A DNA stretch of 64,000 nucleotides from an uncultured Chitinophaga sp. (GTDB lineage: Bacteria > Bacteroidota > Bacteroidia > Chitinophagales > Chitinophagaceae), in the NCBI RefSeq assembly GCF_902168175.1, contig NZ_CABHOU010000059.1:265763-329762 (forward strand). Reading direction: 5' to 3'. The number at the start of each line of letters is the position of its first letter. Position 1 is the first letter of the stretch. The notes under the pieces were generated by a model that searched no databases, was not told where the DNA came from, and worked only from the letters and a program-made list of their open reading frames with translations. The translations under genes and the position numbers were made by a program. Below, piece after piece: positions 1 through 8,258 of this stretch.

Positions 1-129
1 CTGGAAGGCCTGCGGTGTAATAATATCTACGGAGAGAAGGATGTTTTGGTATGAGGTACTTCGTAGTGTTTTTTACAGATGGTTTCCTTGATTCCTTTTT
101 TTAGAGATTAAAATTAAACATCCGGGCTC

Positions 130-507
130 ATGAAGTTCAAAATTGATACCAAAGAAAAAATAGTGATTTTTAGTCCTGAAGGCGACTCCCTGGATGCTAA
201 TTTGTCAGCTTCGTTTATCACCGGCATCACCCATTACCCCGACCTGGAAGGCCGCAATCTCATACTGGACATGGCCGGCATCGAAAAAACCGACGCAAAG
301 GGAAAAGAAGCCATTTTAGCAGTCTACCAACACTGTTACGAGAACAACCGCTCCTGCGCACTAGCCCGCCTTCACCCCGACTTAGCACAATTTTTCACCC
401 AAAATCACCCGGAAGTGCTAAATCTTGCACCTACTCTTGATGAGGCCGTCGACCTCGTGATGATGGAGGAACTGGAGCGCGAGATCGGCAACGGCGACTG
501 GGAATAA
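130..507 (+). CDS. STAS-domain-like protein (anti-anti-sigma type)
   Basis: A 125-residue protein with no signal peptide or membrane segment, probably cytosolic. The alternating pattern (N-terminal beta strand KIVIFSPEG, then a LILDMAGIEKTDAKGKEAIL segment that resembles the strand-helix core of STAS domains) suggests a single STAS fold occupying almost the whole protein. STAS proteins of this size usually act as partner-binding switches or carry no enzymatic activity. The C-terminus is acidic (EELEREIGNGDWE). It ends 33 bp before the ribonuclease Z gene on the same strand, so the two are probably co-transcribed. The typical phosphorylatable serine cannot be assigned with confidence. The fold call is inference from pattern and the function is unknown. 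Confidence 0.6.
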   Translation: MKFKIDTKEKIVIFSPEGDSLDANLSASFITGITHYPDLEGRNLILDMAGIEKTDAKGKEAILAVYQHCYENNRSCALARLHPDLAQFFTQNHPEVLNLAPTLDEAVDLVMMEELEREIGNGDWE

Positions 508-540
508 GCGCCGTGTTCATCAACAATACTATCATTACAC

Positions 541-1449
541 ATGTTTGCGGTAACAATACTGGGCAATAATTCGGCCCTCCCAACCCCGGAAAGACACCCC
601 ACCGCGCAGATCATCACCCTCAACGAACAGTTGGTGCTGGTAGATTGCGGCGAGGGTACACAAGTGCAGCTGGCCAGGTACAAAATACGCCGAAGCCGGA
701 TCAGGCACATTCTTATCAGTCACCTTCACGGCGATCATTACTTCGGTTTGATAGGACTGCTTAATACCCTGAGTATGCTCGGGCGTACCGAACCGCTGTT
801 CCTGTATGCGCCACCAGAGCTGGAAGCCATCATTGCCCTGCAACTGCAATGCGCCGCTTCGGTGCTTAACTACCCCCTTACCTTTAAACCCCTGCTGGGC
901 GAAAACGCCGGACTGCTTTTCCAGGAAAAGGATTACGAGGTGAGCTTCTTCCCTACCCGCCACCGCATTGCCTGTTACGGCTTTTCCTTTAACATGCGAC
1001 GCCGTAAACGCAAACTCATTCCCGAACAGGCAAGGGCTTACGAAATACCTGCCTCCTTCTATTCCCAGCTCCAGGAAGGCGCCGATTACCTGCGTAAAGA
1101 CGGCACCCTGGTGCATAACGACTGGGTTACCCTGCCTCCCGAACCCGGCAAACGGTACGTATACTGTGCCGATACTATTTATAATGAGGAGATGATCCCT
1201 CACATACAGGGCGCCGACATGGTGTACCACGAAACCACTTACCTGCAGGACCAGACCCAGAAAGCCGCCGACCGGTTCCACAGCACCAGCGTTGAAGCGG
1301 CCACTATTGCCAAAGCTGCAAACGCTAAAAAACTGCTCATCGGCCACTTTTCCAGCAAATACACCGAACTGCAGCCCTTCCTCGACGAATGCCGCCCTGT
1401 TTTTCCAAACACCGACTTAGCCGAAGAAGGAGTGAGTTACATCATATAA
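541..1449 (+). CDS. rnz: ribonuclease Z
   Basis: A metallo-beta-lactamase-fold tRNA 3' endonuclease that removes 3' trailers from precursor tRNAs in the cytosol. The zinc motif HLHGDH is at residues 61-66, shortly after LVDCGEGTQ. A further metal-ligand region (CADTIYN near residue 210, HETTY near 230) and GHFSSKY near residue 278 match the RNase Z pattern. At 302 residues it is the length of the short bacterial form (RNase Z-S). The ATG start gives the conserved N-terminal strand (VTILGNNSALPT), so no upstream start is needed. Both tRNA-Asp genes in this window lack an encoded CCA, so their 3' ends are the kind of substrate this enzyme handles. Confidence 0.95.
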   Translation: MFAVTILGNNSALPTPERHPTAQIITLNEQLVLVDCGEGTQVQLARYKIRRSRIRHILISHLHGDHYFGLIGLLNTLSMLGRTEPLFLYAPPELEAIIALQLQCAASVLNYPLTFKPLLGENAGLLFQEKDYEVSFFPTRHRIACYGFSFNMRRRKRKLIPEQARAYEIPASFYSQLQEGADYLRKDGTLVHNDWVTLPPEPGKRYVYCADTIYNEEMIPHIQGADMVYHETTYLQDQTQKAADRFHSTSVEAATIAKAANAKKLLIGHFSSKYTELQPFLDECRPVFPNTDLAEEGVSYII

Positions 1450-1562
1450 GATACTGAATTTCCTACACTAAAATCTTATTAATTTTTAAAATACTCATAT
1501 TTAGTGATTGTTTGGTAGTTTCTGCGTATTACCTTTACGTATTAATAAAATACCTATACTGT

Positions 1563-2447
1563 ATGAAAAAAGCGCCATTCCACTACCTGGCACTCGTATG
1601 CCTGCTTGCCGGCTATTCGGCCAAAGCACAAGAGGCAGTACCAGATTCCGTAGCTTCACCTGTTGCCAGCGCCGACACTGCGTCGACGCCATTAACTAAC
1701 GAATTTGAAAGTGAAAAGCCTGCCAAACAAGGCCGTAACTCTTTCTACTACAAGAACAACGTAAAGCTTGGCCTCAGCCCGATTTTGCTGGGTAATTACA
1801 GCCTTACTTACGAGCGCGTGCTGAACCGTTTCATTTCTGCATCGGCCAGCTACCGCATCATGCCTAAAACCGCTTTGAACGCCACTCCCCTTACCAAAAC
1901 CGTAATGGACCAGCTGGCAGACGAGGGCGACGAAATAAGCGAGCAACTGGACAACGCAAAGGTTTCGGGCAATGCAATTACTGCGGAAGTGCGTTTCTAT
2001 ACCGGCTCCCGCAAAACAGGTGCAAGGGGCTTTTATGGTGGTGTTTATGGTCGCTATTCCAGCTTTAAATACGACTTCCCCTACGATTTCGAGGCTACCG
2101 ATGCCGGCATCACCAAAACAGTACCGTTCCTCGGCGACTCCAAAGGGTTCGGCGGCGGTGTGCTGATGGGCGTGCAATGGCAAATCAAACGTGTAACCAT
2201 CGATTTCACCATCCTTGGCGCACACTGGGGTAAAATGACCGGCAATGTAAACGGCCAAACCGACCTCAGCGAACTGTCCGAAGGCGACCAGGCACAGTTG
2301 AAAGAAGATATCGAAGGTGTAGTGAACTTCATCGAAGACAAGAAGTTTGTTACCGCCACCGTGGACAATAACGGTGTCAGGGGCAAAATAGACGCTCCAT
2401 TCGCAGGCATCCGCGGGCTGAACCTCAGCATTGGGTTTAACTTCTAA
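1563..2447 (+). CDS. outer-membrane beta-barrel protein, DUF3575-like
   Basis: About 294 residues with a clear signal peptide (MKKAPFHYLALVCLLAGYSAKAQ) when started at the ATG at 1563. An upstream in-frame start at 1512 would place 17 residues before the signal peptide and is disfavoured. The mature part begins with a low-complexity Ala/Ser/Thr/Pro stretch, then KLGLSPILLGNYSLTYER, glycine- and aromatic-rich strands (GFYGGVYGRYSSFKYDF) and a C-terminal phenylalanine (SIGFNF), as expected of an outer-membrane barrel. The pattern resembles DUF3575 proteins of Bacteroidota. Function is unknown, and nothing in the neighbourhood assigns a substrate. Confidence 0.75.
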   Translation: MKKAPFHYLALVCLLAGYSAKAQEAVPDSVASPVASADTASTPLTNEFESEKPAKQGRNSFYYKNNVKLGLSPILLGNYSLTYERVLNRFISASASYRIMPKTALNATPLTKTVMDQLADEGDEISEQLDNAKVSGNAITAEVRFYTGSRKTGARGFYGGVYGRYSSFKYDFPYDFEATDAGITKTVPFLGDSKGFGGGVLMGVQWQIKRVTIDFTILGAHWGKMTGNVNGQTDLSELSEGDQAQLKEDIEGVVNFIEDKKFVTATVDNNGVRGKIDAPFAGIRGLNLSIGFNF

Positions 2448-2474
2448 ACAGCGCTAACATAGCTTTTTAATACC

Positions 2475-2503
2475 GAAAGGGCGTCCGGTGAGGATGCCCT
2501 TTC
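2475..2503 (+). terminator. hairpin downstream of the barrel-protein gene
   Basis: A 12-bp stem (GAAAGGGCGTCC / GGATGCCCTTTC, one G-T pair) with a 5-nt loop lies 27 nt after the stop codon. There is no good T-tract, so intrinsic termination is likely but not certain. Confidence 0.55.
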
Positions 2504-2524
2504 CGCATTCGTATAAGCCCGGGG

Positions 2525-2564
2525 AAAGGGCAGCGAAAGGGCAGTTTAAGGGCAGGCAAAGGGC
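2525..2564. repeat. four imperfect ~11-nt tandem units (AAAGGGCAG)
   Basis: Units begin at 2525, 2536, 2548 and 2558 with core AAAGGGCAG (the last truncated to AAAGGGC). They lie in the 480-bp gap between the barrel-protein gene and dapA. Apart from this repeat and the two hairpins at 2475-2503 and 2875-2903, I see no convincing gene in 2448-2927. Confidence 0.6.
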
Positions 2565-2874
2565 CTGGGTGCCTACTGGTAAGCTTTCCAGACACTTAAA
2601 AACAGCAAGATGCCTATTCCCACTGTTGTTTCCGCGGACTCCTTTTTCCGGAAAACCACTTTAATAGGACGGAAAATAACAGTTTAGGGACAAGCAGGAG
2701 GAATACTATTGCAGAAACCAGGGTAGCTGACAGGGAGTGAGCGAACGGCAGGTAAAAGAAGAAAAAGGATATTCGTGATATTATATCGACACCGGCTGGG
2801 CCTTTTGTTGCAGCTGAAGGGAGTGACACAACGGCGGCCGGGGGTGGTTACTGAAGCTGGTTAAAAAAGAAAAA

Positions 2875-2903
2875 GGCAAACACCGGATAAACCGGCGTTT
2901 GCC
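2875..2903 (-). terminator. intrinsic terminator of dapA
   Basis: On the minus strand a 12-bp stem with one mismatch (GGCAAACGCCGG / CCGGTGTTTGCC) is followed by a T-rich tract. It starts 24 nt beyond the dapA stop codon. Confidence 0.8.
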
Positions 2904-2927
2904 CTTGTGTCATATTGTCATAACCAG

Positions 2928-3821
2928 CTATTTATAAGCAGCGAGGTATTTTTTGATTTTAGCGTGTAGCTCGTCGCTCACCGGCACAACCGGCAGGCGG
3001 AAGGTGTTTTCCACGATGTTGGCGTAGGCCAGGAACGCCTTAACGCCGGCGGGGTTGTTTTCCGCAAACATCAGGTCGTATCCTTCGAGCATTTTGTAAT
3101 GCAGGCGGCGGGCCTCTTCGTAGTTATTAGCCAGGGCAGCCTGCACCATGGCGGAGAAATCTTTCGCGAAGAAGTTGGCTGCTACGGAAATTACACCGTC
3201 CATACCACAGGCTATCTGCGACAAGGCCAGGCCATCGTCGCCGCTCACCACTACGAAACCTTCCGGTTTGCTGCGGATGATTTCCATGCATTGCTGCATA
3301 TCGCCGGAAGCCTCTTTCATGGCTATTACGTTCTCCACCTCGTTCGCAATGCGCAGCGTGGTAGCTGCAGTCATGTTACGGCCTGTGCGGCCCGGAACGT
3401 TGTAAAGGATGATCGGCTTCGGAGAAGCTTCTGCTATCGCTTTATAGTGCTGGAAAATACCTTCCTGCGAAGGTTTGCTGTAATAAGGCGCCACGCTAAG
3501 AATAGCGGCAGCTTCGTCGAGCGGGCAGGATTGCAGACGTTTTACCACATCCTGCGTATTATAATCGCCGATGCCCACAACAACGGGCACCCGTTTATTT
3601 ACCTTTTCGAATGTAAACTTTATGAGGTCCAGCTTCTCTTCGGACGAAAGCGTAGGTGTTTCGCCGGTAGTTCCTAAAGACACTACATAATTAACGCCAC
3701 CAGTAATGACGTGATCGATCAGCCTTTCAAGGGCGTTCCAGTCGATGGCGCCGTTGGCTGAAAAAGGAGTAACCAGTGCTACACCGGTTCCCCTCAGTTG
3801 TTGCTGTAACATAGTTTGCAT
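2928..3821 (-). CDS. dapA: 4-hydroxy-tetrahydrodipicolinate synthase
   Basis: Condenses pyruvate with aspartate semialdehyde, the first committed step of the lysine/diaminopimelate pathway, in the cytosol. The 297-residue TIM barrel carries the family marks: GTTGET at 50-55 (Thr51 and Thr52), the catalytic Tyr140 in LYNVPGRTG, and the Schiff-base Lys169 in VIAMKEASGD. Full length for the family. An internal ATG nine bases downstream is an alternative start. It lies 85 bp downstream of accA on the same strand and is closed by a terminator at 2875-2903. The KDPG aldolase and N-acetylneuraminate lyase relatives are less likely given the GTTGET and YNVPGRTG motifs. Confidence 0.95.
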   Translation of the reverse strand: MQTMLQQQLRGTGVALVTPFSANGAIDWNALERLIDHVITGGVNYVVSLGTTGETPTLSSEEKLDLIKFTFEKVNKRVPVVVGIGDYNTQDVVKRLQSCPLDEAAAILSVAPYYSKPSQEGIFQHYKAIAEASPKPIILYNVPGRTGRNMTAATTLRIANEVENVIAMKEASGDMQQCMEIIRSKPEGFVVVSGDDGLALSQIACGMDGVISVAANFFAKDFSAMVQAALANNYEEARRLHYKMLEGYDLMFAENNPAGVKAFLAYANIVENTFRLPVVPVSDELHAKIKKYLAAYK

Positions 3822-3906
3822 TCACTAAATTTCAAATATCCTGTTTGCCAGGCTCTGTAAAGAGGTGCAAAGATGGAAATTTGAAATGGTATGTCTGAGA
3901 ATAATT

Positions 3907-4860
3907 TTAACGCTCTTCGAAAAATCCCATATTGGAGAATTTCTCTATTCTTTGCTGGATCCTTGTTTCCGGATCGATCTGCTTAAGTTCGGCCAAGGTG
4001 GCCTTTATAGAGTTCTTCAGGATTTCCGCCATTTCGTCGTGGTTGGTATGTGCGCCACCCAGTGGTTCCTTGATCACACCATCTACCAGGCCGAAGTTGC
4101 TCATCTGGTCGGAAGTAAGTCTCAGTTCTTCGGCCGCCTTCTCTTTGAAATTCCAGCTGCGCCAAAGAATGGTGGAGCAGTTTTCCGGAGAGATTACGGT
4201 ATACCAACTGTTTTCCAGCATGAATATGCGGTCGCCGATGCCGATGCCCAAAGCACCACCTGAAGCACCTTCACCAATGATGATGCAGATTACAGGCACT
4301 TTCAGTTTTACCATTTCGAACAGGTTACGGGCAATAGCCTCGCCTTGTCCGCGTTCCTCCGCCTCCAGGCCAGGGTAAGCACCGGGCGTGTCGATGAGGG
4401 TAACGATGGGTTTATTGAACTTTTCGGCCAGTTTCATGAGGCGCAGGGCCTTACGGTAACCTTCGGGGTTAGCCATACCGAAATTTCGGATCTGGCGCAT
4501 TTTGGTATTGATACCTTTCTGCTGCCCGATGAACATTACCGTTTCACCATCGAGGTCGGCAAAACCGCCCACCATGGCTTTATCGTCCTTAACGTTCCTG
4601 TCGCCGTGCATTTCCACGAAGTTGGTCACCATCCGTTCCAGGTACGCAAGCGTATAAGGGCGGTCGGGATGACGGCTCAGTTGTACCTTTTGCCAGGCAG
4701 TAAGGTTGGCGTATATGTCTTCGCGTGTTTGCGCGATCTTTTGTTCGTACTCTTTCACGGTGGCAGAAACGTCTACACCAGACTTGTCGCCATTCTCTTT
4801 GAGTTTATCGAGCTGCTCGTACAGTTCGGCAATAGGTTTTTCGAAATCCAGGAATTGCAT
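3907..4860 (-). CDS. accA: acetyl-CoA carboxylase carboxyltransferase subunit alpha
   Basis: The alpha half of the carboxyltransferase that moves CO2 from carboxybiotin to acetyl-CoA to make malonyl-CoA for fatty-acid synthesis. It works in a complex with AccD, which is not in this window. The N-terminal helix [20 protein letters not shown] is diagnostic, followed by [30 protein letters not shown] near residues 168-186 and the oxyanion-hole region [13 protein letters not shown] near 205. The length of 317 residues is normal. It reads toward dapA and shares its upstream region with the divergent tRNA-Asp at 4998. Confidence 0.97.
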   Translation of the reverse strand: MQFLDFEKPIAELYEQLDKLKENGDKSGVDVSATVKEYEQKIAQTREDIYANLTAWQKVQLSRHPDRPYTLAYLERMVTNFVEMHGDRNVKDDKAMVGGFADLDGETVMFIGQQKGINTKMRQIRNFGMANPEGYRKALRLMKLAEKFNKPIVTLIDTPGAYPGLEAEERGQGEAIARNLFEMVKLKVPVICIIIGEGASGGALGIGIGDRIFMLENSWYTVISPENCSTILWRSWNFKEKAAEELRLTSDQMSNFGLVDGVIKEPLGGAHTNHDEMAEILKNSIKATLAELKQIDPETRIQQRIEKFSNMGFFEER

Positions 4861-4923
4861 AAATAGACTTAAAAAAGGTTAAAGAGAGTGTAAAGGTATG
4901 GTTTGATTTTTTTTAAAAAAAGA

Positions 4924-4956
4924 TTTGCGCAATTGATTTTTTTGTTGCTATCTTTG
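4924..4956 (+). promoter_or_regulatory. Bacteroidota-type promoter of tRNA-Asp (first copy)
   Basis: TTTG at 4924-4927 and TATCTTTG (TAnnTTTG) at 4949-4956, separated by 21 bp. This matches the -33/-7 consensus of the Bacteroidota housekeeping sigma factor and lies 41 bp before the tRNA. The second tRNA-Asp has the same arrangement. Confidence 0.8.
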
Positions 4957-4997
4957 CAATCCCAAAACGGAAGAGCATTGCTCTGAAGTTGCTGGAA

Positions 4998-5071
4998 GGA
5001 TTGGTAGTTCAGTTGGTTAGAATGCCGCCCTGTCACGGCGGAGGTCGCGGGTTCGAGTCCCGTCCAGTCCG
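4998..5071 (+). tRNA. tRNA-Asp (GTC)
   Basis: A 74-nt cloverleaf can be folded by eye. The acceptor stem pairs GGATTGG (4998-5004) with CCAGTCC (5064-5070), with one T-G pair, and has discriminator G5071. The anticodon stem is CCGCC/GGCGG around loop CTGTCAC, with anticodon GTC at 5032-5034. The T arm contains GGTTCGAGTCC. CCA is not encoded. G34 of this anticodon is the position that receives queuosine, which GluQ (gene at 50893-51813) glutamylates. It is nearly identical to the copy at 51886 and has its own promoter and terminator. Confidence 0.98.
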
Positions 5072-5082
5072 CAAAATTTAGA

Positions 5083-5111
5083 AAAGCACTCATAACGAGT
5101 GCTTTTTTTTT
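5083..5111 (+). terminator. intrinsic terminator of tRNA-Asp
   Basis: A perfect 9-bp stem (AAAGCACTC / GAGTGCTTT) with a 5-nt loop followed by a run of T, starting 12 nt after the tRNA. Confidence 0.92.
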
Positions 5112-5400
5112 ATGCGCGATATTCCCATATACGGTTGTTTTCAAATAATTGCATACCACAAAAACCTTTTAAAGTATCGGAAAAGATGACCTATTCGCTG
5201 ACCCATGTTTCTGTGAAGGAGGGTTTAGAACGAGCGAATTTATTCGACCACCTACAAATGTGTTGTATGAAGTTGGTTAAAATTAATCTCCGGCGCCTCC
5301 TGTACCTGGAGAAAAGAAAACAGGGAGAACACGGGAAATGTCCTATTACCATCTGCATTACCTGCAAAAGCAGAAGAAACTACATTATTAATTGTTTCCT

Positions 5401-8106
5401 CTATAACACTTTAAAATGATACACACCGGATGCAAATTGTGCTTCATATTTGTTGTTGACTTTTTTTGTAGGGATGCTTTTGCCGGAGTTATCCACCAAC
5501 TTCATTAGTTCTCCTGGTAAAACAAATGTTGCTGAAGTATTTGCAGGTATTTCTATTAGAATTTCCAGGTTTCCTCCCTCGCCAATCTTCCATTCGGAAC
5601 GTACTATCCCGAATAAGCTATTATACGATGATTTGCAATAAGTCAAATCTCCTACCGGGTTAGGCTTAATAATGAAATGCTTAATTCCAGCCCCTGCCGT
5701 ATCTTGTTTTATTCCAGCTATACCTGAATATAACCACTCGATCACACTGCCAAACATTGGATGACTATGAGAGCCGCCGCCGGCCCATTCTTCCCATAAT
5801 GTACTGTTTTTACCGTCCAAAAGATAGCCAAATCCAGGTTTATCTTTTTGGTTCATGATTTTATAGGCAATGTCATCCCGGTCATTCTCGGAAAGCACTT
5901 TTAACAATAGCGGCGTTGCCAGTATGCCGGTATCAAAATGATAATCAAGTTTAGCTAAATGATTGATCAGGGAGTTGAAAACAGCGCCGTATTTTGCTTT
6001 AGGCACCAAGCCAAAAGCTAATGCAAAAACGTCAGCGCCCTGTCTTCCTTCCCAATAAGTTTTTGTTGATGCATTGTAATAGGCTTTATTGAAATCTATT
6101 TTAATCTTTTGGGCTAAGCTTGAAAACTCAGATTCGTCCCCACTTTCCCCTAAGATACGGGCGACCCTGGTCATCAAATCTGTAACATAGTAGAAATACG
6201 CGGTGTTGACCAGGGGTTCGGGTAATTGAATATCGGACGGCGTACACCAATCACCTAAGCACCAGCCATCAGGTTCTTCTTTGATGATCAGGCCGTTTTC
6301 ATTGGTTCGTGTTTTTAAGTATGCTACCCACTGTTTCATACCCACATAGTGCTGCTTCAGGATCGTTGTGTCGTTATAATAAGTATAGTACAACCAAGGC
6401 ATAATTACGTAGGCTGATCCCCAGGCAGGACCACCGCCTCCGCCTCCAAATGGAGCAGAATGCGTAACAAACCCTGTCTTATGGTTTCTAGCATCATCGA
6501 TATCAATTAGCCATTTATTATAAAACTGAGGCATATCAAAAGACAATAGGGCACTTTCCATAGCTACTTGTCCGTCTCCGGTGTAACCAAGTCGCTCCCG
6601 GTGCGGGCAATCGCTGCTTATGCTGCCGTGGAAATTGGCCTTTTGGGTTGTTAAATAAGCGGTATTAATTTTATTCATGAAAAAATTGGAGCACTCAAAA
6701 CTTCCATTTAATGCCACGTCGGTATGTACGTCTTTCACTTTAATGCTTTCTGAGTCAAGGACCACATCTTTTGAATAAACTTCTATTTTTCTAAAAGCAT
6801 GCCAAGTGAATTTTGGTTCCCAAATCTCGATGCCATCACCCTTTAATATATAGTGATCATATTGCCCGTAATCTTCGCCTTCTTCACTGATGTACCTTAT
6901 TTTGATTTCACTTCCTGCCTTACCTTTCACGCGCAAAGCTGCCCAGCCTGCTACCGTCTCGTCCAGATGATATTGATAAACAGAATCTTTTACCCGGCCA
7001 TCAAAGACTGGGGTTAAAGTTCTTAACACTTTATCGAAAGGCGCTGTTTGCGAATGCAAAGGTCCTGTAGGAGGTTTTGCAATAATTGAGTATTTCCATT
7101 TCGAATCATCATATGCTGGCTTGTTCCAAGCCCCGAGTTCTGATCGCGCATCGTACTTTTCGCCAGTAAAAATTCCACTTTTTAACAGCGGACCATTACT
7201 TGTTTTCCACTTGTTATCTGACACAATAAGATCTGATGTCCCATCGGTATACGTAATCTCCATCTGGAAGATCAATTTCGGGACGTCATACCACATCTTA
7301 CCCTCCACCGTTCTGTCCCGCTGGTTATACCACCCATCACCTAATATTATTCCTAAGGCATTATTTTGTGGAATAATACTGCTGGTAATATCGAATGTGT
7401 TATAATAAACCCGTTGTGTCGATTGATCATCATACGGATAAAGCAAATTTTTAAGCTGCCTTTTGTCGTAATTTGATACGGCCGGGGCCAGCACCTGGTC
7501 GCCTACTTTTTTACCGTTTATAAAAAGTTCATAAAAACCAAGTCCACTGACATACACTATGGCTTGCTTTATCTCCTTTTTCACCGTAAAGTCTTTTCGG
7601 AAAAATGGTGCCGGGTAAGTTATCGCTGTGTCGGGATTTTGATCAATAACAGATCCGATCCATTTCGCTTTCCAATCTGCAGCATTTAACAGGCCCATTG
7701 ACCAGGTTGCTGCGGAGCTCCAGTCAGACTGAACGTTTTTCTCATCCCACACCATTACTTTCCAGTAAACCTTTTTTCTGGAACTTAGCGGCTTGCCCTG
7801 ATAAATCACTTGCGTAGAATTAGATGAATTTACTTTATGACTATCCCATAAGTCACCTATATTCTTGTCTAATAAAGAGATACTGCTTGCTGCTAATATG
7901 TGATATGCTTTTTGCCTTTTGGCGAAGTTTACGGATGTTAATTGCCAGCTGATGATTGGATGCTGACTTTCTATAGCTATAGGATTGATTAAGTACCCGC
8001 ACTTTAAATTCGTTACTTTTAAATCTGCCTGCCTGCTGAAGGCAACAGTTATAAAAACAAGTACAAATACTGCAATGCTAAAGCCAGCTTTTATTTTGAA
8101 ATTCAT
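5401..8106 (-). CDS. alpha-L-rhamnosidase, GH78-type, exported
   Basis: A 901-residue glycoside hydrolase with an N-terminal signal sequence (MNFKIKAGFSIAVFVLVFITVAFS). The order fits Bacteroidota GH78 enzymes: fibronectin-like N domain (NPIAIESQHPIISWQL), two beta-sandwich domains, then the (alpha/alpha)6 barrel with SSDCPHRERLGYTGDGQ near residues 497-513, which carries the conserved acidic residues, and WEEWAGGGSHSHPMFGS near 770-785. These enzymes remove terminal alpha-L-rhamnose from plant or microbial glycans, probably here in the periplasm or on the cell surface. It lies 152 bp downstream of the GH92 gene on the same strand with no SusC/SusD pair next to it. Base composition is AT-richer than the flanking housekeeping genes. 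The substrate is not predictable. Confidence 0.88.
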   Translation of the reverse strand: MNFKIKAGFSIAVFVLVFITVAFSRQADLKVTNLKCGYLINPIAIESQHPIISWQLTSVNFAKRQKAYHILAASSISLLDKNIGDLWDSHKVNSSNSTQVIYQGKPLSSRKKVYWKVMVWDEKNVQSDWSSAATWSMGLLNAADWKAKWIGSVIDQNPDTAITYPAPFFRKDFTVKKEIKQAIVYVSGLGFYELFINGKKVGDQVLAPAVSNYDKRQLKNLLYPYDDQSTQRVYYNTFDITSSIIPQNNALGIILGDGWYNQRDRTVEGKMWYDVPKLIFQMEITYTDGTSDLIVSDNKWKTSNGPLLKSGIFTGEKYDARSELGAWNKPAYDDSKWKYSIIAKPPTGPLHSQTAPFDKVLRTLTPVFDGRVKDSVYQYHLDETVAGWAALRVKGKAGSEIKIRYISEEGEDYGQYDHYILKGDGIEIWEPKFTWHAFRKIEVYSKDVVLDSESIKVKDVHTDVALNGSFECSNFFMNKINTAYLTTQKANFHGSISSDCPHRERLGYTGDGQVAMESALLSFDMPQFYNKWLIDIDDARNHKTGFVTHSAPFGGGGGGPAWGSAYVIMPWLYYTYYNDTTILKQHYVGMKQWVAYLKTRTNENGLIIKEEPDGWCLGDWCTPSDIQLPEPLVNTAYFYYVTDLMTRVARILGESGDESEFSSLAQKIKIDFNKAYYNASTKTYWEGRQGADVFALAFGLVPKAKYGAVFNSLINHLAKLDYHFDTGILATPLLLKVLSENDRDDIAYKIMNQKDKPGFGYLLDGKNSTLWEEWAGGGSHSHPMFGSVIEWLYSGIAGIKQDTAGAGIKHFIIKPNPVGDLTYCKSSYNSLFGIVRSEWKIGEGGNLEILIEIPANTSATFVLPGELMKLVDNSGKSIPTKKVNNKYEAQFASGVYHFKVL

Positions 8107-8258
8107 GTTAGAAAATTTAAGCGCAGGTTGCCATTTAATCAGGTTAACAAAGATTTAAAGCCACAGCTTGTCAAAGTATTTACAAGTCTGTGGACCTTCA
8201 ATACCGCACCCTAAAAATGAGTCTCGCATCTAAGCATACCATTTACTTAAACAGTATT

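Noticed and set aside
2614..2829. 71-codon minus-strand frame with a hydrophobic stretch
   Set aside because: Low-complexity phenylalanine-rich translation of A-rich DNA, no terminator or recognisable domain.
4869..5159. 96-codon minus-strand frame across tRNA-Asp
   Set aside because: It is the antisense translation of the tRNA (WTGLEPATSAVTGRHSNQLNY-type peptide), a well-known false gene.
5099..5419. 106-codon plus-strand frame after tRNA-Asp
   Set aside because: It starts inside the tRNA terminator, ends inside the convergent GH78 gene, and has no protein-like features.
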